The notes below the pieces were generated by a model. That model was given only the letters and a program-made list of their open reading frames with translations, was not told where the DNA came from and did no database searches. Source: Oryzomonas japonica (GTDB taxonomy: Bacteria; Desulfobacterota; Desulfuromonadia; Geobacterales; Pseudopelobacteraceae). Taken from it: DNA of 64,000 nucleotides. Within the stretch, counting starts at the first letter, position 1. The number at the start of each line of letters is the position of its first letter. The DNA lies in contig NZ_VZQZ01000010.1 in assembly GCF_008802365.1 (NCBI RefSeq), positions 1-64,000 of the forward strand, written 5' to 3'. Shown in pieces: positions 9,206 to 18,167 of the stretch. The translations under genes were made by a program, and so were the position numbers.

Positions 9206-9222
9206 TTGGCACCGTTAATGCT
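9206..9222 (+). promoter_or_regulatory. Sigma54-type promoter
   Basis: TTGGCACCGTTAATGCT carries the invariant GG (9208-9209) and GC (9220-9221) separated by exactly 10 bases, as in the -24/-12 consensus TTGGCAC-N5-TTGC. Transcription would start near 9233, ahead of the ribosome site at about 9256. Confidence 0.65.
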
Positions 9223-9269
9223 ATTACCTTAGACAAGAAGCATTTAAACTCATCTGGAGGCATTATCAC

Positions 9270-9515
9270 ATGAAAAAAGTTCTCTCCACCCTCGTAGCCG
9301 CTATCGTTGCTCTGTCCTTCTCCGCCGTTGTTTTCGCTGCTGACGCTGCTGCTCCGGCTGCCGACGCTGCTGCTCCTGCTGCAACCGAGAAAAAAGAAGT
9401 GAAGAAACCGGCTAAGAAAGCAAAAAAAGCAAAGAAAGCAAAGAAAGCCGCTAAGAAAGACGCAGCTGCTCCTGCTGCTGACGCTGCTGCTCCTGCTGCT
9501 CCTGCTGCAAAGTAA
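9270..9515 (+). CDS. Small exported Ala/Lys-rich protein
   Basis: An 81-residue protein. Residues 1-23 are a clear signal peptide ending VVFA-AD. The mature part is low-complexity: ADAAAPA repeats, a central lysine block of KKA units, then further ADAAAPA repeats, so it is strongly basic in the middle and probably disordered. It may bind polyanions (DNA, polysaccharide or cell wall), but nothing shows this directly. A CTGGAGG site precedes the start, a sigma54-type promoter lies 50 bases upstream and a strong terminator follows, so it is a monocistronic gene. Confidence 0.8.
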   Translation: MKKVLSTLVAAIVALSFSAVVFAADAAAPAADAAAPAATEKKEVKKPAKKAKKAKKAKKAAKKDAAAPAADAAAPAAPAAK

Positions 9516-9539
9516 TTCTTCCTCCGAAGGAAGAAAAAA

Positions 9540-9568
9540 GGCCACACCGCAAGGTGTGGCCTTTTTTT
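9540..9568 (+). terminator. Intrinsic terminator after the Ala/Lys-rich protein
   Basis: Perfect 9-bp stem GGCCACACC/GGTGTGGCC with a GCAA loop, followed by seven T. Confidence 0.95.
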
Positions 9569-9763
9569 ATTCCCGCTCCGGCGTTTGCAGCCCTCACGGG
9601 GCCGAGTGGAGTGCAGCTTGCCCCGAATGCGTTGGAGCGGGTGGGAGAGTATCGAGTGTGCGGGGGGCAGAGGTGAAGCTTACCTCGATAAGTACGCAAG
9701 GGGTCGGTTGGCCGCCCTTGAATCAGGTATCCTGCTTGAATCCCCCATAAAAGCATAAACGCC

Positions 9764-9809
9764 TTGCTTCTCTTTTAGTAGCATGCTATATAATCAGTAG
9801 CGCGCTACA
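9764..9809 (+). promoter_or_regulatory. Promoter with two HxlR-type operators ahead of the tautomerase
   Basis: A perfect TATAAT (9789-9794) follows a TTGCTT (9764-9769) at 19 bp. Two palindromes overlap it: TAGCATGCTA (9779-9788) and GTAGCGCGCTAC (9797-9808), centred 19 bases apart. Binding there would block the promoter. The HxlR gene two positions downstream is the obvious regulator. The 200 bases between the preceding terminator and this promoter hold nothing I recognise. Confidence 0.6.
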
Positions 9810-9832
9810 AAATAAATAGCAAGGAGACTGTC

Positions 9833-10033
9833 ATGCCGGTTATCACCGTTGATCTGCACAGCATCGATACGGAACAAAAGAAGGCCCTGATCAAAAACTT
9901 GACAAAGACCGCTGTAGAGGTCACAAATATCTCCGCTGAAAAGTTCACCATCCTGATCAACGAACTCGACAGCACCAACATCGGGATCGGCGGCCAGACG
10001 CTCGCCGAGCTCAAAGCCGCTCGGGCCCGTTAA
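9833..10033 (+). CDS. 4-oxalocrotonate tautomerase family protein
   Basis: A 66-residue protein of typical 4-OT length. It starts MPVITVDL, so the catalytic Pro is exposed after Met removal, and it continues with the family pattern of a helix (EQKKALIKNLTKTAVEV) and a beta strand (FTILINELD). Such enzymes form hexamers and isomerise enol/keto acids; the true substrate is unknown. AAGGAG lies upstream. It is followed 85 bases later by an HxlR regulator and probably forms an operon with it. Confidence 0.9.
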   Translation: MPVITVDLHSIDTEQKKALIKNLTKTAVEVTNISAEKFTILINELDSTNIGIGGQTLAELKAARAR

Positions 10034-10118
10034 ATCACACACTATCCTGATCCGGTTGTCCGCGGCAGCCGGATCAGGGCCTGTTCATCCAACACCCCAA
10101 AGGAGACAATCGCTTCCG

Positions 10119-10472
10119 ATGTCCATTCCAAGCCCAGGGAAAAAGGTACGCGGTTCACTCTCCGGCACGCCGATCAACGCCCTGTTCGACCTGTTGGGCC
10201 GCCGCTGGGCGCTCGGCATCCTGTGGAACCTGGAAAAAGGCCCCTGCACGTTCCGCAGTTTGCAGGAACATTGCGGGGACATCTCCCCCTCTATCCTCAA
10301 TAGCCGCATCAAGGATTTGCGTGAGGCGGATCTGGTTGAAAAGACACTCGATGGGTATATGTTGACGCGGCGGGGCAAGGAACTGCGCGACATTATCCTG
10401 CCGTTGGGGAAATGGTCTGCGGTATGGTCGAAAGAGGTCTTCGATTATATTAAGCCGGGGACGCTTGAATAG
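10119..10472 (+). CDS. HxlR-family transcriptional regulator
   Basis: A 117-residue winged-helix protein; the ATG at 10119 follows AAAGGAGA and gives a normal length. The core FDLLGRRWALGILWNL, PSILNSRIKDLREADLV and YMLTRRGKEL is the HxlR fold. No Cys is placed as in QorR-type sensors at the N-terminus; one Cys occurs in GPCTF and another in EHCGD. It probably autoregulates the tautomerase promoter through the paired palindromes at 9779-9808 (inference). Confidence 0.88.
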   Translation: MSIPSPGKKVRGSLSGTPINALFDLLGRRWALGILWNLEKGPCTFRSLQEHCGDISPSILNSRIKDLREADLVEKTLDGYMLTRRGKELRDIILPLGKWSAVWSKEVFDYIKPGTLE

Positions 10473-10551
10473 TTGGATGTGTTGATCATGTGGAATCCCC
10501 CCCGGCATGTCGGCTCCTCAATCAAGAGCCGGCCCCCTTATTGTTTCACAA

Positions 10552-13122
10552 TCATCTGACATACTTCATACGTAGAGCTTCTTTGAATAACCGGCCTACT
10601 CTCCACTTACGTGCGTCAGAAGGGTGGATTTCAAACATACCCATATCTTTCATTTGGCGTAACGCATCGCGTAATGCCTTTACGGTCACTCCTGCTGTAC
10701 CAAGCTTCGTTTGTAATTTATCTATGCAGTCATCCAGAACAAAAGGAGTTTGCATTCCAGCTAGCGACAAAATCAACTCATCCACAAGAAGCTGATTTGA
10801 ATCTGAGTCATCCGTCAAATTTAGAGCGAAATATAATTCCTGCTTTATTTCATCTATAAAACCCTTCGTCGCATTTTCAAATGCCGCTAGAATTACTGAA
10901 TGAGAAATCCTTCCATCTCCATCTAAGGCCTCCGCTGGATTGTGCTCACAAATCTTAGTAATGAATTCTAAAAAAGAACCAATAACCCTTGGATAGAAGG
11001 ATGAGCGTTTATCAGCTTCGCTTACAGAGTCGGAAAAATAGGTACGCAAAAAAGTCATCGTAAGCAAATTATTACGACGTATTTTTACAGGAAAAATCAT
11101 ATGCAAAATAATTTCGTAGCCTTCACGATCAAGGCGCGCCTCTTTAACAGCAACATTATTAATAGTAATTTTTTCACAGGCTTCTATGTAATTTGATTTA
11201 AACCAAGCATTTCTTTCAATCTCTGCTAACATATAATTGAAAATTGAAGCCTCATCCCACCGGAGGTCAACTTTCCTTCCAGCTATTTGTTGTTCAACGT
11301 TCTGAATGCCAACACTCAAATCTGGGCGAATCAGCAACTTGAATTGTATTTTTTCGTTCAAACTTGCATCATTTTGGATTGTGCTCAAAAAGCGGAAGAG
11401 CGCTTCTACAAATCTCTTTGTATCCTTCGAATTAACGGCTGTTTCAACGCCGTCAATGAGAAATATAACCGGTTTATACATTGTTTTAACGTAAGAATAT
11501 AGACTTAACCTACTACTAGGTACAGGGATAGCAGTTTCTTTATATTCGTTAATACTCGATTTTATTTCCTTTTCAATGCGCTCAGGGTCACAATCGGCTG
11601 AAAAAGCACATTTAAGTAATTCCCACCAAAAAGTTTCAAACTCACCCTTACAACATTTTAACAACTCCTGGGACAATATAGACTGTGACCGAAGTCCTCC
11701 ATCTTTATAATCTGATGCTGCAAACAGAGGTATACCAAAATTTCGAATGTGCATCTCGCGATAAATTCGAGTTTTACCAGTTCCTTTCCTACCAAAAATG
11801 TAGGAAATAGATGAACTCCGTTGCATTAAATTAGATATATCTCTTGTCTCGATAAACCATCCTGAGTCTGTTGCCCCACTTGGTGTTCTTTGTTGTGCTT
11901 TTTTACTTTTTTCTTGAATCGGTCGTATTGAAGTATGACGCTTCAAACTATCAATACCAAGTATTTGAATTAAGTCTGAAATAGAATCTTGATTGTCTTT
12001 GGAAAGCCGAGCGTAATCAGGAAGCTCTGACTCTAACATTGCACGATCATAGTACCAAGTAATAAAACTCTTTTCCAATACGTCAGGATCAATCTCATCG
12101 TAAACTTCAGCACCTGCCTCTATTGCCTCTGCGAGAACTTCTAAGAACGCCTCTCGTACTTGTCCCTCACGGCCAGTGGCTTGCTCTTTGCGGGCTTCAG
12201 GATCAATCGAAAAGCTCAAAAACGCCCCTGGAAAAGGAGGATAAATACTAAATAGTATCTTGGCAATTGAGGTTGCTGGAAGCGACAACGTATCCGGCCT
12301 TAAACTCATAACCGCAGATCCTGGCCATGCAGTCATTATTGGCAAGACAGACAGTGCCACGCCGGTACGGTGGTCAACTAAAACAATATCCCATAAATCA
12401 TTGTTTGCTGTGTGGTTCCTAAGTTTTTCAAAAGCCCTCCTAAGTACTGAAGGGTCAAGAGCCGTATTGAGCGCAAAAGCCATAAAATCAATATCAAATT
12501 CTGTGTTTGAAGGGCGACAGCCTATGAGCTCAACGCTCCCACCTTCTTGACCGGAGTATGCTGTTATTGGATTAATTTCGCCAACACGATCACATAAACC
12601 CATTAATGATGCCGAAAGTTGTGGAATAGCAGAATTAAAAAAAACATGAAGGGACGGAGCTTCAATATCTGCATCAACTACCAATACTCGAAGGCCTCGG
12701 TCGGCTAGCCGCTTTGCTGTGATTGCCAAAGTTGTGGTGCGAGCCTGACCACCCTTATATCCATAAAAATGTATTGCTCGTATTTCATCGTTATTAATAT
12801 CACTAAATATTTTTCTTTTTTCTCTGAGATATGGTTCAGCAATCAGCGCAAGCCATGTGTCAGAAATATTATCAACCGGCGTTGGTGCATCTGTTTCTGA
12901 ACTAAAAAACTGAACATTTATGAGTGGTCGGCTTATTGCATCACTTAAAATATCAGTATCTAATTCTGTCAATTTACTAATAACAGAAAGATTATGATCA
13001 AAATTGTCAATATCAAATTCCTTATGGCAGACATTCAGAGTAAGCGATGGGAATGAATATCTGTTCGAGTAAAGCAATCCTGCATTTTTCAATATTTTAA
13101 TTAAATTTTGAGTAGTAATCAT
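10552..13122 (-). CDS. ParA-like/P-loop fusion ATPase, candidate defence protein
   Basis: An 856-residue protein with two nucleotide-binding modules. Residues about 113-300 form a ParA/MinD-like domain with a deviant Walker A YGYKGGQARTTT (119-130), VVDADIEAPS (148-157) and IVLVDHRTG (246-254). This resembles the KGGVGR-variant ATPases found beside bacterial conflict systems, but with QA in place of VG. A linker follows, then a second P-loop FGRKGTGKT (443-451) with Walker B-like FLIDGVET (554-561), and a helical C-terminus ending in a probable winged-helix segment (about 780-850). Base composition is much more AT-rich than the flanks. It overlaps the upstream 142-residue gene by 4 bases (ATGA), so the pair is a translationally coupled operon. 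Function is unknown; a role in phage defence is an inference. Confidence 0.8.
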   Translation of the reverse strand: MITTQNLIKILKNAGLLYSNRYSFPSLTLNVCHKEFDIDNFDHNLSVISKLTELDTDILSDAISRPLINVQFFSSETDAPTPVDNISDTWLALIAEPYLREKRKIFSDINNDEIRAIHFYGYKGGQARTTTLAITAKRLADRGLRVLVVDADIEAPSLHVFFNSAIPQLSASLMGLCDRVGEINPITAYSGQEGGSVELIGCRPSNTEFDIDFMAFALNTALDPSVLRRAFEKLRNHTANNDLWDIVLVDHRTGVALSVLPIMTAWPGSAVMSLRPDTLSLPATSIAKILFSIYPPFPGAFLSFSIDPEARKEQATGREGQVREAFLEVLAEAIEAGAEVYDEIDPDVLEKSFITWYYDRAMLESELPDYARLSKDNQDSISDLIQILGIDSLKRHTSIRPIQEKSKKAQQRTPSGATDSGWFIETRDISNLMQRSSSISYIFGRKGTGKTRIYREMHIRNFGIPLFAASDYKDGGLRSQSILSQELLKCCKGEFETFWWELLKCAFSADCDPERIEKEIKSSINEYKETAIPVPSSRLSLYSYVKTMYKPVIFLIDGVETAVNSKDTKRFVEALFRFLSTIQNDASLNEKIQFKLLIRPDLSVGIQNVEQQIAGRKVDLRWDEASIFNYMLAEIERNAWFKSNYIEACEKITINNVAVKEARLDREGYEIILHMIFPVKIRRNNLLTMTFLRTYFSDSVSEADKRSSFYPRVIGSFLEFITKICEHNPAEALDGDGRISHSVILAAFENATKGFIDEIKQELYFALNLTDDSDSNQLLVDELILSLAGMQTPFVLDDCIDKLQTKLGTAGVTVKALRDALRQMKDMGMFEIHPSDARKWRVGRLFKEALRMKYVR

Positions 13123-13547
13123 GGTGATACTCCGTATTTGATTTTAAGAGTACTAATAATGTTGTCAGCAATTGCATCAACCGCCTTAATATCAGTTTCT
13201 TTAGTATCTTGTCCATCCCATTCGTGTAAAAGATATCGCATATGTGGATAACAATGTCGAGGTACAGCCGATTTGCGGCCTGAAACCATTTGAAAAATTA
13301 GTTGTGATAATTGATTTCCCAATTGAGCTGCTAACGAATTTAAGGTTGCTGAAGGATTCGTTGTTGCCCGATGATCCGCAAATGATGTCAGTATAAGAGG
13401 CAAATTGTGTTGCCATGTCGGATCAGCAACTGCACCCATAATATCTTTAAGAGTGATCTCAATTGCGACCAATTTACCATAGGTTGACGCAAGGCAGCTT
13501 GAATTTGCTCGCCCCATAAATGAGGCACGATTGGCTTTTCGATGCAT
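13119..13547 (-). CDS. Small partner protein of the fusion ATPase, unknown function
   Basis: A 142-residue mainly helical protein with no recognised motif. A GAGGA ribosome site 5 bases before the ATG at 13547 supports this start; a second Met at residue 11 is an alternative. Notable pieces are LPLILTSFADHR, a helical SLAAQLGNQLSQLIF and a His/Tyr/Trp-rich RHCYPHMRYLLHEW. It is AT-rich like its partner and overlaps it by 4 bases, so the two are made together. A perfect TATAAT lies just upstream of the ribosome site. It could be an effector, a sensor or an adaptor. Confidence 0.65.
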   Translation of the reverse strand: MHRKANRASFMGRANSSCLASTYGKLVAIEITLKDIMGAVADPTWQHNLPLILTSFADHRATTNPSATLNSLAAQLGNQLSQLIFQMVSGRKSAVPRHCYPHMRYLLHEWDGQDTKETDIKAVDAIADNIISTLKIKYGVSP

Positions 13548-13713
13548 GCAGTTCCTCGCAAATTATAAATATCATCTCAACAAAATCAGCTTCAAAAAAT
13601 ATGTTAAATCCATAAATGTAGCGGTTGCCCCAGATAAGCAGGTCTATAAAAGCCTCTTTTTACGGTCACTGGCAACCAATTCGTTGTCGGTGACCGTACC
13701 AGCCCCCTCACCC

Positions 13714-14283
13714 TCACATAAATTTCTTCCCGACCGAGTAAGCCTTGCCCAGCAGCGGCCCGACGGCATGATACCCCTTGTGGGCGGTATCGTAGATGAG
13801 CGGTTGCAGCTTGAGGATGTCGGGGAGACCGTCTTCACTCAGGGTATCCCGGTCCGCCTTCACATCGATAATCTCGCCGACAAACTGGGTATGTATCCCC
13901 AGGTCGAAGGTGTGCACCAGCCGGCACTCCAGGACAAGCGGGTACTCCTCCGCATAGGGGGCATCCACCACGTCGCTCCTCACCACGGTCAACCCGGTCA
14001 CGCCGAACTTGTCCGCGCTGCGCCCCGAGGCCATCCCGGCATAGTCGGCTTCCGCCATGTACGCCCCGTTGGCGATCCCCACGGTGAACGCCTTGCGTTC
14101 CACAATACTGTCGTAGGAATGCCGTGACTTGCGCAGGGATACGGCGATGCAGGGGGGCTCGGAACAGCAGACGCCGCCCCACGCGGCGGTCATGATGTTC
14201 GGCTTGCCTGCCTTGTCGTAGGTTCCAACCATGAGTACGGGTGTGGGAAAAAGCAGTGTCTTTGCGCCAAGCGATTGTTTCAT
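13714..14283 (-). CDS. Flavin reductase-like domain protein
   Basis: A 189-residue protein of the flavoprotein oxygenase/DIM6 (flavin reductase-like) family. It begins MKQSLGAKTLLFPTPVLMVGTYD and has the FMN-contact region NIMTAAWGGVCCSEPP followed by SLRKSRHSYD and KAFTVGIAN. It should bind FMN as a dimer in the cytoplasm; the physiological substrate is unknown. The ATG at 14283 follows a TGGAG site. It lies between the AT-rich island and the FG-GAP gene, with no clear operon partner. Confidence 0.88.
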   Translation of the reverse strand: MKQSLGAKTLLFPTPVLMVGTYDKAGKPNIMTAAWGGVCCSEPPCIAVSLRKSRHSYDSIVERKAFTVGIANGAYMAEADYAGMASGRSADKFGVTGLTVVRSDVVDAPYAEEYPLVLECRLVHTFDLGIHTQFVGEIIDVKADRDTLSEDGLPDILKLQPLIYDTAHKGYHAVGPLLGKAYSVGKKFM

Positions 14284-14359
14284 ATGATCTCCAGTGTAAT
14301 TAGTAGCCCGCAAGGATCAGGCGGGATACGTGCACTTTACCACCTTCACCCGCGCCCCG

Positions 14360-17300
14360 CTACTCGAACTGGTACAGCATCATGTCGGAACCGATAAAGA
14401 TGTCCTTGCTGCCGTTGCCGTTGACGTCCTTGACGGCAATGTTGTTGCCTTTCCCCAGGTTATAGCCAAGGGGGGAACTGCGCCATTTCAACCCGCCCTG
14501 GGCATCGAGGATGGAGAACACCCCGTTGCTGGCCATGAGCCATTCCAGGCTGCCGTCGCCCTTCAGGTCCGCGATACGCAGGGCGTCGACCGCAGCCGTG
14601 CCATAGGTGAAAACGCTCTTCTTGACGGCGAAGGTGACACCGTCGTAAACGTCGATATAACCGTCGTTGCGGCCGACCAGGACTTCCAGGCGGCCGTCCC
14701 CGTCCACGTCCGCCACCTCGACAGCCCGGGCAGCGGTAGCAATCAGCTGTTTCTGGACGTGGGTCACCCCGTCGTAGACGATCAGGCGGTTGTCGGCCAT
14801 GGTGAGGATGATATCCGGGTGGCCGTCCTTGTCCAGGTCGGCGATCTTTATGCTGTGGACAAAGCCGCCTCCCAGATCGACGCTGCGCCACTTTTCCTGC
14901 ATCGTGGCGCCGTCGAGAGTGACCAGGTACGCGCCCGTTGCCCCGCTATCCGCACGCCCCATGCCGGCGACGATTTCCGTGGTGCCGTCGTTGTCCACAT
15001 CCCCGATGGCGATGGCAGAAAAGTAGTTGCTGGCGTACTTTGCGCTCTGCCGTTTCAGGGCACCGGTCGCGCCGTCGTAGACGTTGATCGAGCCGTCATA
15101 CAGGTCCGAAGAACTGACCACAAACTCAGTGCGGCCGTCTCCATCCACATCGCCGATGCTCACCGCCCGGCTGTATCCCATCCAGTCCCTCGTTCCCAGG
15201 TTCACCTGGTATTTCAGGGCATGGGTTGCGGCGTTGAAGACATGGATTATCCCGCTGGCATAGCCGCTGTTGCTGGAAGCGGTGACCATGACGACCTCGT
15301 CCGTGCCGTCGCCGTCCACATCGCCAGCGGCCAGGGCGCTCATGCCGTAGATATCCTGGCTCTGCCACTTGACCGTGCCGGCCAGCGGGTCGGCAATGTA
15401 CAGGTAATCGGGGCCGCTCGACGTACCGCCGGCTCCCCACAGGAGTTCCTTTGCCCCGTCCAGGTCCACATCCCCCATGGCGATGCCGGAAACGCCGTGT
15501 TCGGGATTGGCGACGGACCACCGTTCGGCATGGGTGCGGGCATCCACGGCATGGACCTTGCCCCACTGGCCATCGCCGTAGATGATCTCGGGGATGCCGT
15601 CACCATCCGTATCGGTGACCGTGACGGCCCCGATATCCTGGCTGGTGGCGATCTCCCAGGTCGGCGACTGGAGGTCGGCGTCGAAGATCGTGATCTTGTA
15701 CCAGGAAGAGGCGCCGATGATCTCCTGCATGCCGTCGCCGTCAAGGTCCGCCAGCCTGACCTTGGCGCCGAAGCTGTTGGCGTAAGCCCATTTGACCGCG
15801 CCCGTGAGGCCGCTTAACACGTACCCCTTGCCGCCGTAGGTGGTGGTGACGATCTCCGGGGCCGCGTCGGCATCCACATTGCCCACGGCGATGGAGGTGC
15901 CGCCGCCCGAGGCGACGCTCCACTTCACCGCGCCGGTCTGGGAGTTGTAGACGGAAACCTTGAGGCCGTCGCTGGCGACGATCTCCCTGATCCCGTCGCC
16001 GTCCAGATCGGCCACGGCAATGTCGCTCAGCGAGGTAATGATGTGCAGGGTGCGGATCTCTTTCAGGGTCGGCCCGTCGTAGATGCTGACGGTGCCGTCC
16101 GCTTGGGCGACGACCACATCGTCTTTGCCGTCGCCGTTCATGTCCGCGAGCAGGATACGGACGATGGCGACCCCGTACAGGGGGCTGCGCCACACCTGGT
16201 CATACCCGCCGCTCGCATTTTTCCGGACGACGTACCACACGGAATCGGCGCCGACAATGGAACTGGCGATGATCTCCGGCGTCCCGTCGCCGTCCAGGTC
16301 GGTGGTGTACAGCCCGGCCAGGCCGATGTACGTTCCGTAGATCCCGTATTGCCACTGCTGCGCGATAAAGGCCGGGTCGCTGGCCGTGAGAGGCGTCACG
16401 GTCACGGTCACCGTATCCGCCGGACTGGTGGAGTTGCCGTCGTACACCGTCAGCCGCAGGACATAGGTGCCGGCTTGCGTGGCGACGAAGGACGGGGTGG
16501 CGGTAGCGGCGCCGGTCAGGGCCGGATAGGCGGGACCGCTGACAATGGTCCAGGTATAGGTGAGCGTGTCACCGTCCGCGTCACTGCTGGCGCTGCCGTC
16601 CAGGTGAACCGTGGCATACTGGCCGACGGTCTGATCGGGGCCGGCATTGGCCACGGGCGCGGTATTGACCGGCGGGGCGACGTTGGATGGCCGCTCCACC
16701 TGCCAGTCGGCAGCGCCGTCGCCGTCGGTGTCCGCCTGAATCTGCAGGGTGGTTGCCTGGAAAACCAGCCTGGCCCAACGGCTGTTGGTCCCGCTGAAGG
16801 CGAGGGCCCCCTGGGAGGGCCACTGACTGCCGTAGACGGCAACGAGCGGCGTCCGGGTGGTAAGGTCCACATAACCCTGTTCGTGGTCATAGTAGCGGCC
16901 GGCCATGCTCTGGGTGAGGCTGCTCGCTCCATAGACGGTCGTCACTTCGTAATTTTTGAACCAGTAGGTCCTGGCGGTGGCTTGGTCCCGCAGGACCATG
17001 TTCATGGACAGGGTTTCGGTGGATGCGCTCAGATTGAACCCCCACGACAGGGAACCGGTCAGGGTGTAAGCGAAGCTGGAGGAGCGGAACGTCAGGGACG
17101 GGAAAGAAAGCGTGAGGCGGGTGAACTTCTGCCGGCTTGCGTCCAGGGCGCCGAGAATGTCGGTGGTTCCGTCGATGATGATCCCGTTGGCGGTGAACCC
17201 CTGATAGTCGATCGTCCCGGAGAAGGTACCGTCGGTATCGTTGACATCCAGGGTATAGTTGGCCGTGCCGCCGTTGTCCCCCGCTATCTGGTACGAGACG

Positions 17301-17707
17301 GCCCGGGCGACACTCTTTTTGGCCGTGGCGGTGGAGGGGGTCGAGGTGCGAAGCAGGGCGGCCTTTTGGGGGAGTTCCATGCGCCGGACCGATTGTTTGA
17401 GCGCCTGGGCACAAGCGAAAGCGGGAGGGCGCGCCGCGGCTTGCGCGGTGCTGCCGTCGGTCGTCTTGGCGACGCTGCCGACGGCTGCGGCGATGCGCGT
17501 GCCGCCGAAACCGCCCAAGGCCAGGTCCTCGGCGTTCGTCCCGGTCACCACGGCCATGGCGGCGGTCCCTGTGTACGACGACGAAGGGTCCACCAGTTGC
17601 CCGGATTTGGCGCCCCCTCCCCCGCCGCCGCTGCATCCGGCAAGGAACGCCGTCACGCACCACACCATGAAGAAACCCGCCATCCGGCTACCTGCCGCTT
17701 GTGCCAT
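14360..17707 (-). CDS. Large FG-GAP/VCBS repeat lipoprotein with PKD-like domain
   Basis: A 1115-residue surface or periplasmic lipoprotein. The ATG at 17707 has AGGAGG 5 bases upstream; the lipobox FLAGC places the lipidated Cys at 25, followed by a Gly run. Residues about 150-340 are a beta-rich unknown domain. Residues about 357-455 form a PKD/Ig-like domain (NAGPDQTV, DADGDTLTYTW). Residues about 475-1110 consist of many FG-GAP-like repeats, each with DLDGDG- or DVDGDG-type calcium loops, as in integrin-type beta-propellers. This suggests extracellular calcium-dependent binding. Cassette D lies about 200 bases upstream. Single gene, no operon partner. Confidence 0.88.
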   Translation of the reverse strand: MAQAAGSRMAGFFMVWCVTAFLAGCSGGGGGGAKSGQLVDPSSSYTGTAAMAVVTGTNAEDLALGGFGGTRIAAAVGSVAKTTDGSTAQAAARPPAFACAQALKQSVRRMELPQKAALLRTSTPSTATAKKSVARAVSYQIAGDNGGTANYTLDVNDTDGTFSGTIDYQGFTANGIIIDGTTDILGALDASRQKFTRLTLSFPSLTFRSSSFAYTLTGSLSWGFNLSASTETLSMNMVLRDQATARTYWFKNYEVTTVYGASSLTQSMAGRYYDHEQGYVDLTTRTPLVAVYGSQWPSQGALAFSGTNSRWARLVFQATTLQIQADTDGDGAADWQVERPSNVAPPVNTAPVANAGPDQTVGQYATVHLDGSASSDADGDTLTYTWTIVSGPAYPALTGAATATPSFVATQAGTYVLRLTVYDGNSTSPADTVTVTVTPLTASDPAFIAQQWQYGIYGTYIGLAGLYTTDLDGDGTPEIIASSIVGADSVWYVVRKNASGGYDQVWRSPLYGVAIVRILLADMNGDGKDDVVVAQADGTVSIYDGPTLKEIRTLHIITSLSDIAVADLDGDGIREIVASDGLKVSVYNSQTGAVKWSVASGGGTSIAVGNVDADAAPEIVTTTYGGKGYVLSGLTGAVKWAYANSFGAKVRLADLDGDGMQEIIGASSWYKITIFDADLQSPTWEIATSQDIGAVTVTDTDGDGIPEIIYGDGQWGKVHAVDARTHAERWSVANPEHGVSGIAMGDVDLDGAKELLWGAGGTSSGPDYLYIADPLAGTVKWQSQDIYGMSALAAGDVDGDGTDEVVMVTASSNSGYASGIIHVFNAATHALKYQVNLGTRDWMGYSRAVSIGDVDGDGRTEFVVSSSDLYDGSINVYDGATGALKRQSAKYASNYFSAIAIGDVDNDGTTEIVAGMGRADSGATGAYLVTLDGATMQEKWRSVDLGGGFVHSIKIADLDKDGHPDIILTMADNRLIVYDGVTHVQKQLIATAARAVEVADVDGDGRLEVLVGRNDGYIDVYDGVTFAVKKSVFTYGTAAVDALRIADLKGDGSLEWLMASNGVFSILDAQGGLKWRSSPLGYNLGKGNNIAVKDVNGNGSKDIFIGSDMMLYQFE

Positions 17708-17902
17708 GCCCGCCTCCTGCTCAAGGATATGATGTGGTATCGCCGTGCGGCATTTACACATGCCGGAGGTCAACCTTGCAGCGTCACGACGCAAAAACGG
17801 GCAGACAGGCGGCGTTATCACGCCAGCCCCACCCGCCGGGATCGCTCCCCACCGCCCGCTTCAAACAACGCCGGCCCAATTGTGCAATAATTGCGATACC
17901 CC

Positions 17903-18060
17903 CTTCTACACCCCGCAAAAACGGTTTTCAATTAAAAACTAAAGTGTTAATTTTATTAACATTTTAAGGCAATACTCCTATTTGACTGTTTTCATTTAAA
18001 AAAAGGCACCCGACCCACAGCCGGATGCCTTCCATTGCGTCATTTTGATACAAAAAAACT
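17903..18060 (-). repeat. Terminator-promoter cassette, copy D
   Basis: Minus strand: GTATCAAAATGACGCAATG (18034-18052), terminator (17998-18029), inverted repeat GTTAATAAAATTAAC (17946-17960), TTGAAA (17926-17931), 17 bp, TAGAAG (17903-17908). It lies upstream of the FG-GAP lipoprotein gene. Confidence 0.78.
17998..18029 (-). terminator. Terminator hairpin in cassette D
   Basis: Minus strand: GGCATCCGGCTG, loop, CGGGTGCC and seven T. It would stop transcripts from the Gly/Tyr-rich lipoprotein gene. Confidence 0.65.
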
Positions 18061-18167
18061 TTTGCGGCAGCGCACAAGAACGACTCAAAGGCCGCTCATC
18101 GGGCCGCCCCGCACGTCCCTGCCGCCTCTTGCCCCGGCACCGGCGCCCTCAACCGCCGGGCATTTTT

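Larger units (their letters stand above)
17708..18167. other. Intergenic region holding cassette D, no gene
   Basis: Apart from the repeat cassette at 17903-18060 and the leader of the FG-GAP gene there is no supported coding frame. Confidence 0.6.

Noticed and set aside
9270-9547. Minus-strand frames opposite the Ala/Lys-rich gene
   Set aside because: Low-complexity Ala/Phe/Ser translations are the mirror of the Lys/Ala repeats.
10473-10551. GGCTC/GAGCC hairpin between the HxlR gene and the ATPase gene as a terminator
   Set aside because: Stem is only five pairs and there is no T-run on either strand; possible but not supported.
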